Assembly (NCBI GenBank): GCA_022579005.1 | Contig: MU401732.1 | Coordinates: 521 to 42,539 of the forward strand | Source of the DNA: Poronia punctata | Taxonomy: Eukaryota; Ascomycota; Sordariomycetes; Xylariales; Xylariaceae | Length of the DNA stretch: 42,019 nucleotides | Direction of reading: 5' to 3' | Shown: piece by piece, positions 10,514 through 20,575 of the stretch | Layout: each line of letters opens with the position of its first letter | How positions within the stretch are numbered: position 1 is the first letter of the stretch | The notes under the pieces: generated by a model | The model's input: the letters and a program-made list of their open reading frames with translations, nothing else | Database searches by the model: none | What the model was told of the DNA's origin: nothing | Made by a program: the position numbers and the translations under genes

Positions 10514-11679
10514 TCGGGATGTAGTGGGATAATATTCTAGGGCGGAAATGGGAATAAAGATTGTGATACCCTTAACTGAAGCGGAGCAGGCATCAAACAC
10601 TGTCTTTCGGGCGGTAGAATGCGAGATGTCGGTCTGGACGTGTTATATGCATACGACATGATGTACTAAAAAGGTCACTATTGGAGGAACGGGAATGGTA
10701 GGTTCTACGGGACTAAAGGACTAAAGGACTTTTCGGGTTTGACACTGGGCATAACATTGCGGAGGAGTTCTCATACGGCAGAATAGGGTTTCTCATGGCC
10801 ATACTTGGGCCTTCCTTACAAACAAAACACCGATACCGAGGCATAAATGCTCGGTTTTGCGAAATCACTTTTTGGCTTATTTGACGATTCTACTACCACC
10901 TCACAAGGGGATAACTGTGACGAATGACGCGAATAAGACGGCGCACACCAGGATGACGAGACGATCTATGCAGAGGCCCGAGCCCAGGACAGCCGGGAAG
11001 ATTTCGGGTCGGCCCACGTGTGCAACCTAAAATATGGTCTATCTGTATCAGGTAGGTTATTATATATTCCCCTTTAATCAGTCCTCGACTTCTTAAACAT
11101 GAACATCTTCCGAGTCGATCAAAATATGTGACTGTGTTGGTTCAAAGTTCCCAGCGAGTATGTATATTTGTGCATGTACATAGAATGTTATGTTTTTTTC
11201 AACTGCGACGTCATCGATGAGACGCTCAGCTTACGCCAAGAAGACATTTGACACCGCGCTTATACTTGCCTCTGTTTTTTCTTTTTCTTTTTTTCTTCTT
11301 CTTTTTTCTTTTTCTTCCTGTGTCATCAGGGTATTCAGTAGATATTTGTAGATGCCGACAGATGTACGAGGTTAGACTTAAGGTGTAAAGTAAGTATGTA
11401 GGTATTGGGGTACCTAGGTTAGGTATCTCGGATCTTATCGCCGGTACGGAGGGGGCTTGAATGTGGGGAAACAGTATACGAGTACATAATAGGGGAGATC
11501 TACATTCAAACATACTCGTACAAGCTTTCTTCTTAAGTATTAATAATCCAGTCAACAACAACAACAACAACCACGCTTCAAAGTTTCGTTTCGTTTCACT
11601 TTCACTCTTCGCTTCATATACTTTTTCTAAAAGAAGAAAAGGAAAGAGAAAAGGAAAGAGAAAAAGGAAAAAAAAAAAA
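10514..11679. other. Intergenic, 1.17 kb: 3' flank of LMBD1 gene and promoter of the GFA gene
   Basis: No gene is supported. It holds a T/C-rich tract (about 11270-11320), a TACCTAGGTTAGGTA cluster (about 11410-11427), two 8-mer words (11477-11484 and 11513-11520), a (CAA)6 microsatellite (11553-11570) and a purine-rich AAAAGGAAAGAG leader running into the GFA start codon. Confidence 0.5.
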
Positions 11680-12552
11680 ATGGAAGCAAGATGTCAATGC
11701 GGCGCAGTGAAATTCACGACACCGATACCGAAACCTCTGGCTTTATATATCTGCCACTGCGCCGAATGTCGAAGACAGTCTAGTTCTGCGTTTGGGACTT
11801 CGGCTATATTCCCGAGGTTCGAGTTACCTAAGGATAAGATGTTGTCTTGTTATACGTATGTTTTTTTCTTTTTCTTTTTTGTTGTTGTTTTTGGGGAGAG
11901 GGGGGTTTAAGAGAGGGTGACTGACATGGGATGATGATGGAAAATAAAATACAGGAGAGCTACACATACTGGTCATACTCTATACTGGTATGTCTTACCT
12001 ACATTACTTACCTACCTTACTGGATTATAGAGAAAGAGGGGGGAGGGGAGTTGAGGTAAAAGTTAAAAAAAGTTGAGAAAATAATATATAGTTACTTTTG
12101 TCAACAATGCGGTACGAGATTACTCCATACCACACCCGTAAGTATTTTTCCTCCCCTTATCTTTTTTCCCCCCTTGCCTCCCCTTCCCTTTTTCCCTCGG
12201 TTCAGATAGAGGAAAGAGAATGTTCTAAAAAAAAGTACCTACCCTACCCCCCCCCCAACAGGGAAAAAACGTGGTATCGGTAAAAGGAGGGTGTATAGAA
12301 GGACTGGACTGGACGACGGCGATCCACATCTGGACGAAATCGGCCATGATCCCTATCCCCGAAGGTTCGGAATCGTATTCGGAAGAGCCGTCGGAAAGTT
12401 CGGAATACGCTGCTTCGCAGGAGACTTTGGATCAGCCGCTTTATGACGGACCGGGTCCGCTTGTTAATAGTGGTGGTAAGGAGGAGGAGGAGGTTGGGGT
12501 TGGGGTTGGGGTTGTTGGTGGGGCTTGTGAGCTTAGTGGTCGTGTTATTTGA
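11680..12552 (+). CDS. GFA/CENP-V domain zinc protein (glutathione-dependent formaldehyde-activating enzyme-like)
   Basis: This is a small zinc protein of the GFA family; fungal members are mostly uncharacterised. Exons: 11680-11855, 11955-11987 (only 33 bases), 12092-12137 (46 bases) and 12262-12552, giving 181 residues. Every donor is GTATGT or GTAAGT apart from the unseen last one, and all phases agree. The rebuilt core reads CYTRATHTGHTLYCYFCQQCGTRL. The zinc ligands expected of the family are present: Cys5, Cys7, Cys73 and Cys76 (structural site) and CHCAEC with Cys25, 27 and 30 (second site). The downstream WTTAIHIWTKSAMIPIPEG fits the family's C-terminal strand. The extreme C-terminus is low-complexity (EEEEVGVGVGVVGG). 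The first ATG follows a run of A's. The true substrate is unknown. Confidence 0.9.
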
Positions 12553-13059
12553 AAGGGGGGGAGGAAGGGGGAGGAAGGGGGAGAGGGAGATTAGGAGTTT
12601 TGGAGTTGGGATATCAATCGAAATGAAATAAGTTTTTTTTTTTTTTTTCGTGTTTTGGATGTGTGGTGGTAGTTTCATTAAGTTAGTTATTGGTTGTTTG
12701 GGAATTAATTGACACTCCTGTCTTTTAAGTCTCGTCCTCATCCCTAGGGCCTAAAGTGCCTACGTAATGTAGGTATTCATGCCCTTAGGATGGTGACAAG
12801 TTACAACTGCTTATGGGGGATCAGAAATATCAAGAGTAAGTAAGTAAGTAAGTAGGAAAGAACAACCTGGACTAGTTGCATGTGCATTTCGCATTTCGCA
12901 TTTCTTATTTTCAGTTTTGATTCCTATCATACAACCAACCCCCTTCTCGCCCAAGTTTTTTGGTCCTCATGGCTCTCTTCTTCCTATGCATCCCTCAAAC
13001 TCAACTTCGTCTACCTACCTAGTTACTCACTCCCTTGCATAAAAACAAGCCGTTCTTAC
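12553..13059. other. Convergent intergenic region, 507 bases
   Basis: This lies between the 3' ends of the GFA gene (+) and the Ser/Thr-rich gene (-). No gene is supported. It contains T-runs, a (GTAA)n microsatellite (12836-12854) and TACCTACCTAG near 13012. Confidence 0.5.
12836..12854. repeat. (GTAA)n microsatellite
   Basis: There are about 4.75 tandem GTAA units in the convergent 3' region. It is a simple repeat with no evident role. Confidence 0.85.
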
Positions 13060-14720
13060 TTAAGCGACATCAGTAACAAAGGCTTCTTCTTCTTCTCCTT
13101 CGCAATCATCCGTCGCGGATGCCCCGGGATAATAAGCCGAGGTAGTCGCGGTGGAAGCAGTGGCGGTAGAGAAGAATGTGCTCTTGACCGTGACTGTGAC
13201 AAATGTCGTTCCCATCATTTTGGAAGTGCTGAGTGATGTGTACGTGTACATGTCCTTGGCCGAAGACGTGGACATGAGCATGGACGTAAGTGTTGATGAA
13301 GGAGTAGTGTGTTTAGCCGAGGACGCGACGGTGGAGAGCGATATAGACGTCAAGGAAGAAGTCTCAACCCCGGCCTCGGTCTCAGTTTCAGTACAGGTGC
13401 TCGTAGACGTGGCATTCACAGCGTCTGCGGTAGAAGAGTAAAGGACTGTGGAAACCGATGTGAGAGCAGTCTTTGAAGGAGAAACAGATGTCTCGGTGCA
13501 TGTTGTGCTCGTCCTGTTCACAGAGACGGTGGGGTAACCACTAAAAGGCACAACTGTCGGGTGACCGCTAGTAGGTAGGTTCGTTGACGACGTGGTAAAT
13601 CCGATAGCATCAGCCGTCGACGTATTTCTACCTGCTCCTCCTCCTACTACCGAAGAAGAAGAAGAAGTCTCGGTGCAATTAGTAGTCGTCGTAGTCGTCG
13701 TAGTCGTTCCAATAGCGTCGGCTGTCGAGGTGAAATGTGCCGATGAGCTAATCGTGGAATACAGGTATGAGCTTCCTACTTCTGAGAATGTGGACGTTTT
13801 GTCGATGGAAGTGGAAGTATGAGGGTATTTCGACGACGACGACGGCGACGAAGTAATTATGTCCGTAGAACTCGAAATATCCGCAAGCGAGGAAGAAGTC
13901 GGTTTTGTTGTTGTCTTCGGGCCCAGAGTAACAGTAACGGTAGCGGTAGCGGTGCTGACACTATAAGTCGAAGTTGTACTAGGGACGTATGTATAATCAT
14001 CATCGCCGCCGTAGCCACGAGGAGAAGTAGGAGTGACCGTCATTGTGACAGTAACAACTGCATATGGCACATTGGTAGAAGAAGTGACGTCTTTATCCAT
14101 CGAAGCAGTGGGTAGCAGCACGTCGCTGTGGTCGATTGTCTGAGATTGAGCATTGGAATGGGTGATTGTGACGAATGCATCGGAGGACTAGATTGTTCAT
14201 TTCTTCTTAGTATGACAGACTTCTTGTACCTATCAAGCATAGTTGATAAACTTACCTCGGTCACGGAACGGCCCTCCAGGGAGACGCTGCTCAGCTCCAT
14301 CGTATGAGAACGATGATGTGTCGGACTACTAGAGGAAGGGGAATGATGATGATGTTGCTGACGAGTGGTACTCCAGTCAGGAGAATCCGTAGGAATAGGA
14401 ATCCATTTGGCAGTGGGTGACTGAGTTCCCATGGAGTAAAACGTCATGGTTGTAGTGTGGGCATGCTTCGTTCCCCTGTGTCATTCTTCCTCGTAAGCAA
14501 ATGACTTTTTTTTTTCTCTTCTTCTTTTCACGGTAGATCGTCATGGTAAGGGGCGAGGAAGGAAGGCAACATACGATACGTCAATAGTATAAGTAGTAAC
14601 GAACGGCTCAGCGATGGTATACCAAGGCGCCAAATCATCAGTGTTACCGGGAGGGGGGGCCGCGAGACCTTGCGCAACGGCAGCAAGGCCAGCGAGGACG
14701 GCCACTGGAGCGAATCTCAT
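13060..14720 (-). CDS. Secreted Ser/Thr-rich repeat protein
   Basis: I do not recognise a family. Exons: 14720-14575, 14475-14256 and 14187-13060, with introns GTATGT...CAG and GTAAGT...TAG in consistent phase, giving 497 residues. The N-terminus MRFAPVAVLAGLAAVAQGLA is a clear signal peptide. The mature protein is dominated by Ser and Thr, suggesting heavy O-glycosylation and a cell-wall or extracellular location. A motif STADAI/V followed by a Thr/Ser run and CTET occurs three times (encoded near 13417-13437, 13600-13622 and 13710-13732). Alternating VTVTMTVT strands occur near the start of exon 3 and again near the C-terminus (TFVTVTVKSTF). The C-terminus is acidic (DDCEGEEEEAFVTDVA) with no hydrophobic GPI-type tail, so it is probably released or covalently wall-bound. 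A His run (QQHHHHS) lies in exon 2. Confidence 0.85.
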
Positions 14721-14891
14721 GATTGCAGAGAAAATAGGTAAAGCTGATCGATCAACCTAATAACACGATGAGTAGGTACAAGAGTCGAGGTTAAAGGTCG
14801 GCTGAGGAGGAATTCTCAGGACGTTTGGACTTCCTTGAGAGAAGAAGAGAGAGAGAGGGGGGAGAAGAGAGGATTTAGGAAGGTGACCAAG

Positions 14892-14901
14892 TTTATATAA
14901 A
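14892..14901 (-). promoter_or_regulatory. TATA-like element upstream of the Ser/Thr-rich gene
   Basis: TTTATATAAA lies about 175 bases upstream of the start codon at 14720. It reads the same on both strands. It is a candidate core promoter only; the transcription start is unknown. Confidence 0.4.
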
Positions 14902-15119
14902 CCTACATCAATGGGAAATGGGATCAATAGAGAGAGGGAGGGAGGTACCTACAGTGCTATACCTTGAATAAGGTAAACGATAGTTGAATGGGATTCTCCT
15001 AGCTTGAGTAAATGGCTGCTGTTAGGAAGAACTCAAAAATAACATCAACCCATCTATGTGAATCACAGCTTATTTATTATAAGGTACCGGGGAGGTGGAC
15101 CAGTGGTAACCTTTAATAC

Positions 15120-15140
15120 ATGTACCTAAGGTAGGTACAT
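15120..15140. repeat. 9-bp inverted repeat built from TACCTA/TAGGTA
   Basis: Arms ATGTACCTA (15120-15128) and TAGGTACAT (15132-15140) are perfect reverse complements around a 3-base loop. It is one of several palindromic pairs made of this recurring intergenic word. Confidence 0.6.
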
Positions 15141-16358
15141 TATACCCAAATTAGGTACTTGTTTGCCTTTGTACAACCTCCCACATAGATCGAGTACACT
15201 AAAAGAAGACGATATTGTTGAAATACAGTTTGTGTATACAATAGGGCGAAGGGGATCGAGTTAGAAGTATCTACCCGTGTCAATGCCCGCATCCATGGTC
15301 CATCTACCTACAATCTAACAACACACTCACATGGATACCTACCGACATATAAACATAATGTAGGTACGGTCTGACAAGAGAAGAGCCTCGGACAGGAAAC
15401 TCATACAAGTACCTACTTGATAGACACAGGTAGGCATGTACATAGTCGACCAATGCATCATACGATGCCGTAGACACGATAAATCCCCAACCCAACATGA
15501 CCTTGCAACAATCCCACAACAAGAAAAGAACCTCATACGTATTGTTCTGCTTCTCATATACATGTAAAACAAAAACCCTAGTTTCCTACAATTAAAGCGG
15601 ATTATAAAAAGGACGGACTGTCCCACAAGAGTCGTACAAGATCCCATCTTTTTACACAAACTTTTCACGGATCCCACAAACATAGATACACAGATTCGGA
15701 AAAGAAAAAAACAATACTATGTATGTGTCTTGTAAGAAGGGCTGAATCTATGTAATACAAAACTAAATCGCCCCCTTTCATGAATTGTTTACTTACTTGT
15801 TCTATACATAGACAGAAACATACCCGACATTTTAAACCCTCGAGTTTAGACTACAAGACATGGAATTTCAGATATACAAGACGACAAAATTTCAGGCTCA
15901 TACACGAGATCAGCCTCATGAAGCAGATAGATGAATTGAAATTCGATACGGGGATCGGTCAATCATGCCAAGGCAAGTAGGATATACTTTGATTCGCTTT
16001 CAGTTGTCTTGTCTGAGAATTCATGTACCTAGCATAATAATATTTGATACGAAGAAGAACGAAATAAAGGAAAGATGGACCACACGAATTAAAGGAACCA
16101 GTTCCCTCAAACGCCGACATTATGAGACGTCATAAACCCAAACGCCGAACACAATGATTTACACCCGATGGCACTTGCACCTGCCTTGGGAAATCCACCC
16201 AGCGGCCTCTCTTAGGTAAGGTAGGTAATCGATGGGTGTCTCTCCTTCCCTCTCTCCCTGCCTCTGGTCCTACAACATGTTTCGTTCCCCATTCGCCGTT
16301 GCATCGTTTCAAAGACGTTACGTAACGGTTTCATCCTTCATTTCTCCCACCCATTCTC

Positions 16359-19300
16359 TCACCTCCAAATAACGCCATTCCTATCCTTCCTAGCACCACC
16401 GGCCGCCATCGCCGCCGCACTGCCAATAGTAATGCGACGCGGGGCGGCCCGTGGCTGTTCGCCAGGACTTCCAAAACCAGACGCCCTCATGGAACTACTG
16501 AGGTTCATCCGTCTAGCCTGTCCCGGCGTGAACGACGACATCTTGGATGCCGCGTCGCGGAAATCCGGTGGCGAGCAAGTGATGGGAGGACTCCTACGCC
16601 TCTCCCCACCACTACTCCGTCTCAGCCTCGAGATCCCGTTCGCGCTCGACGCCGACGAAGAGTTTTGGTAACTGCTGCTAGCTCGATGGCCGCCGCCCGA
16701 ACCGATGGACGACACCCGTCTGGCGTTGGATCTACTCCCACCTGCGCCGTTGAATGACGATAGTCTCTTCGGCTTCTTGTTGGCGTGCATGGCCGAACGG
16801 AGCTTGGAGCTGTCGATGAGAGTGGACGTGTCCGATTCGGGTGAAGGTGGGTGGTTTTCATCACTCGATGACGAACCACCGGTACGAGGTAGGGATGCCG
16901 AGAATGAAGTCGGCGCCGGTCTAGGGCTGAGAGACGAATATCGCTTTCCCGGCGCGCTGATATTAGAAGCGCGCGACGGGTTTAGGTTTCGTAGAGGGCT
17001 TGTCCGCTCTTCGTTGTCCGACGATCCGATATTTAACGTCATTGTAGAATTCCCTGGAGAGCCGAAACCTTGCGACTGCCTAGATCGCGAGAGGAATCCG
17101 GCTTGGAATCTACTCGACTTTGCAACCGGTAAGCTTGTCATTTCTGGCGCGAGGATCGACTGGTTCGACTCGTCGGCATCGTCCTTGACGGGAGATGGGA
17201 CCTCGGCTATTCGGGGCAACATGCTCTCCCTCTCTGGAGTAGGTATCTTTGATGGCAGAGGTACAGATAAAGTAGTCTTCTGTGGCGTCTTTTCAAAGTC
17301 GGCTAATGTGCCCGACTCACCGTCGTCGTCGCGCCATCGCACCGATCGCTGGCTCTTCTTCTTGACGGGCGAGAAGGTCACCCCTTTACGCGTGTTGACT
17401 GCCTTGCGGCGGCGTGGCGAGCCTTTCATGGGCGACATGGGAGCATGTTGAGGATCTGAGACTGCTACGGCATGCAAGGCTGGGTTGGGGATCGGCTTGA
17501 TAAAGTCCTTCGGAACGGCCGACAGCCTCTTGCGCTTGGGCGTTCCGCGTTTCGACGGAGGAAATGCCTCGACCGGTATCTTGGAACCGTCCGGCTTGAC
17601 GACCTGGGAAGCAGCCGAGTAACCGGCTTCCAACAGACGATGTATGGTCTGTTTGGCGTGTGCCACTGCTTCGTCCTCGCTCATGTTGGTGATTTCGGAA
17701 AGTGAGGTGAGCAGCTCGAACTGAGCAGTTAAGAGAACCTGAGTCGTGCCAGCGTCGCCCGACTTATCTTGTTCCAGCACTTCCCTGTAGGCTTCGCGGG
17801 CAAAGTTGGATTTCAGCAGTTCGGCTTCCCTCGTCAAACTAGCGATCTCCCCGTTATCCGCATGTCCATCGCCTCCCGGAAGTTGGCTAATACTGTGCTG
17901 GAGAGCTCCGTCAATAGCGCGCTCCCAGTTTGTCTTATCCAACTTCTGGTGGAGATGATGCCGGCTGTTCTCCAATTCGAGAAAGACACCCTGGGCTGTC
18001 TTGCGTATAGCTGCCAATGGGGCCGGCATCGCATCCTCGTCCTCTCGTGAATCGCAAACAGTGTCAAAGGCAGCGATCCAGGAAGATAACAAACCGATAC
18101 GGCGCTCGATGCCTCGGAGTTTCTTCATATGAGCAACCTTCTCCTGGCGCTCCGGCATGGAGTTCTCGTAAGCCACCCGGATTCTCTGGACGCCTTCTCG
18201 TACCGACGCTTCCCTCTTCTCCATCTGTTTCTTGAATTTGGCCAAGAATATCTGTTCCGCATCCTTCTGCTGGGCCTTGAGCTCTTTGATAAGTTGCAGC
18301 TGTTCGTCGATCTTGACCAAAAAGTCTTTGACGTGGCGATTGACGTTGAATACGTTCCTCGTAACCTTTGTCTGGATATTCTTGGCCCTGTTCGCATATC
18401 GGAGCGTGTTTTGCGTTTCGTCGAAATGTGCGCTGGAAGGGCTGACACAGACGATCATGACCGTTTTGCAGTTTCCGCCCAGCGAGAACTTGAGCAGTCT
18501 GGTAAGCTTGCTGTTTCGGTAGGGCACATGCGAGTTCTTCCGGGGATCGCAAAGCGCGTTGATGCAGCTGCCGAGCGCGAGAAGTGACTTGTTGATATTT
18601 GCGCCTTCCAGAAGACGCTCTCCTCGGTTCTTGGTCGCACTAGCTCTCTCGCTGCCAGCAAGATCGATGATGCTCAATGTGGCCATCGTATGAGGCTCGT
18701 TGACAGCTGCATTTCGATCCTTCATGGCTATGTTGATCTGCAGTACGGCATGGGATCGCGAAGAAGTCGCATTCGCATCGGTTGGGGATACTGTTCGATA
18801 TTCATTTCCTTGCACGATCATATCCATGACTTCTTGGACGTCCTTGGGGTGGTGGCTGGTGAGACCGGGGACCGTCACGGCTTGGTTCGCGTCCTCTCGT
18901 AACATCAGCCCCTGTTTGCTTCCGCCGGGTACGAGAAGATCCCGGATGGTTTCGTTGTATATTTCGAGGTACGACAGCGTCAACTCTGCATGCTTCTCGT
19001 CCTTTTGCTCGTTTATCTTCTCGAATAGCTCCTGCATGGTCAGGAATATGATGCCGGGCATTTGTGTTGTGCCCGTGATTGTGTGCGTCTTGCCACATCC
19101 AGTGGCTCCGTATGCAAACACGGTTGCGTTGTATCCGTTGAGGACGCTATCCAGTAGGCCTCTCGTCGTTGCTTCGTATACTTCGGTCTGTGTTGTGTTT
19201 TCGTCGAATATGCGGTCGAACATGAAGGTCTGGTCCTTGACTTTCTTGCCTTGTGGTACGACGGATCTCGAAAACTTCTGGACAGGGTTGTCTTCGGGCG

Positions 19301-19691
19301 GATCAAACACTCTAATTCCACCGTCAGACAGGCACGAACAAATACCGTTCGGACATGGATAGTATACTTACAAGCACTTGTCGTCTATGACTTTGATTAC
19401 CGATCGTAGACCGCTCTGCCGAAGCTTGGGTGTCGGGGCACCAGCCAACGACCCATCTCCCAGAAACACTTGTCCATCGTCATGCCGTTGTCTGTCCATC
19501 TGTAAGCCTTTGTCTCCCTCTTCGGTACTGGTTTCTAAAGGGTGCGTACATCTGTGCTGCTTCTCTAATTGTAAAAGGTCGTACTCGAACTAGATGCCGT
19601 TGCGTCAGCCGACAAAGTCATACCTATGTAGGTTGAAAAGTCTCGTACCCGCAACAGTGATAGACGAGGCTCCAGGGTCTATAGCAGACAT
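16359..19691 (-). CDS. Kinesin-8 family motor (Kip3/Klp5/Klp6-like)
   Basis: This is a plus-end-directed, microtubule-depolymerising type of kinesin, acting in spindle length control and nuclear positioning (family knowledge). Exons: 19691-19649, 19589-19550 (40 bases), 19491-19372 and 19311-16359, giving 1051 residues. The rebuilt N-terminus reads SSITVAVRVRPFTIREAAQ, then QRHDDGQVFLGDGSLAGAP and KVIDDKCLVFDPPEDNPVQ, the kinesin-8 signature. The 58-base second intron is inferred from phase and family fit. The P-loop GATGCGKT is at residues 136-143, with switch I NATSSRSH and switch II DLAGSERA following, and NINKSLLALGSCI after it. A coiled-coil neck (QLQLIKELKAQQKDAEQIF) follows the motor. 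The last ~400 residues are Ser/Pro/Arg-rich and basic, typical of a tail that binds microtubules and is phosphorylated. Confidence 0.95.
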
Positions 19692-20575
19692 TGTTGGCCG
19701 ATAATTTTTTTTTTCGCCCTTGTTACGTGTCGAATGTATTGTATTTACTCCTCCTAAGCCTCGAGCTCAAGCCGCTGAAGGTCGTGCCAACATAAAATAG
19801 GTAGATGTAGAGAGGATCAAAAGCCGACAGGTAGGTAGGATACGCGCTTTTTTTCAACCCGATGTGTATGTATAACGAGCGTGACACGGGTTGTTTGTTG
19901 TTGTTATTATCAAACGAAAATTTCGGTTAGGAAGAAATGAAGGTCAATCAATAGGTTTTAGTGTGTCTTTGATCGTAGTCGTGGGTTAGGTACTGTCTGT
20001 CTTGTTAGTAGTGTCGTGTCGCGAGATAAAAGATTGTGTGTCGAGGTACGAGTAGGTAAGTAGGTAATAGAAAGCAAGCTAAGCTAACTACACGTAGCAT
20101 TGACGGAAGAGAAAGAAAAACGGAAAACGCACTTGTTGATTTTGGAGGTCCTACGAGTATCACCGAGGCAACCGCTATAGGGTAGAATGTTTGGGACCCG
20201 CTTGTACCTAATGCTAATGTCATGGTGGTGGGGGGCTGTCGATTTGATTTGTGATTTGTTTCTGATACCCCAGATATACCCCACTTTATTGTGTTTCAAG
20301 CTTTTATCGTAGAGGTTGTGATGGTCCTGGGTGTCTGGTCCACGTAATATCTATTATTATGCATGCGGGCATATCTTCAATACTTTAGAACTCGTGAATA
20401 ACACGCGTGTATCGTACCTAAAATCTACAAAAAGCAACTTAAGAGCTTTTCTGCATTTCTCACGAGTCAAGTGTTTATTATTACATAACTTTGTATATTT
20501 GATAATATCATTCATAGGATACTTACCACCCTGTATGAAAGATGATGTCTACTTACCTTGCCTATTTACAAAACT
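19692..20575. other. Intergenic, 884 bases: kinesin-8 promoter and 3' flank of GH115
   Basis: No gene is supported. It contains two TACGAGTA words (20047-20054 and 20152-20159) and GTAGGTAAGTAGGTA near 20052. Confidence 0.5.

Larger units (their letters stand above)
14721..16358. other. Intergenic, 1.64 kb: promoter of the Ser/Thr-rich gene and 3' flank of kinesin-8
   Basis: No gene is supported; the open frames here (for example 15304-15683 and 15780-15980) lack protein-like composition. TACCTA/TAGGTA words are dense, including a hairpin at 15120-15140. A GAGAGA-rich stretch lies near 14843-14860. Confidence 0.5.

Noticed and set aside
16705..17451. Plus-strand 248-codon frame inside the kinesin-8 tail
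   Set aside because: It is a shadow of the kinesin reading frame with no motif of its own.
18700..19362. Plus-strand 220-codon frame opposite the kinesin motor
   Set aside because: It is antisense to the conserved motor domain.
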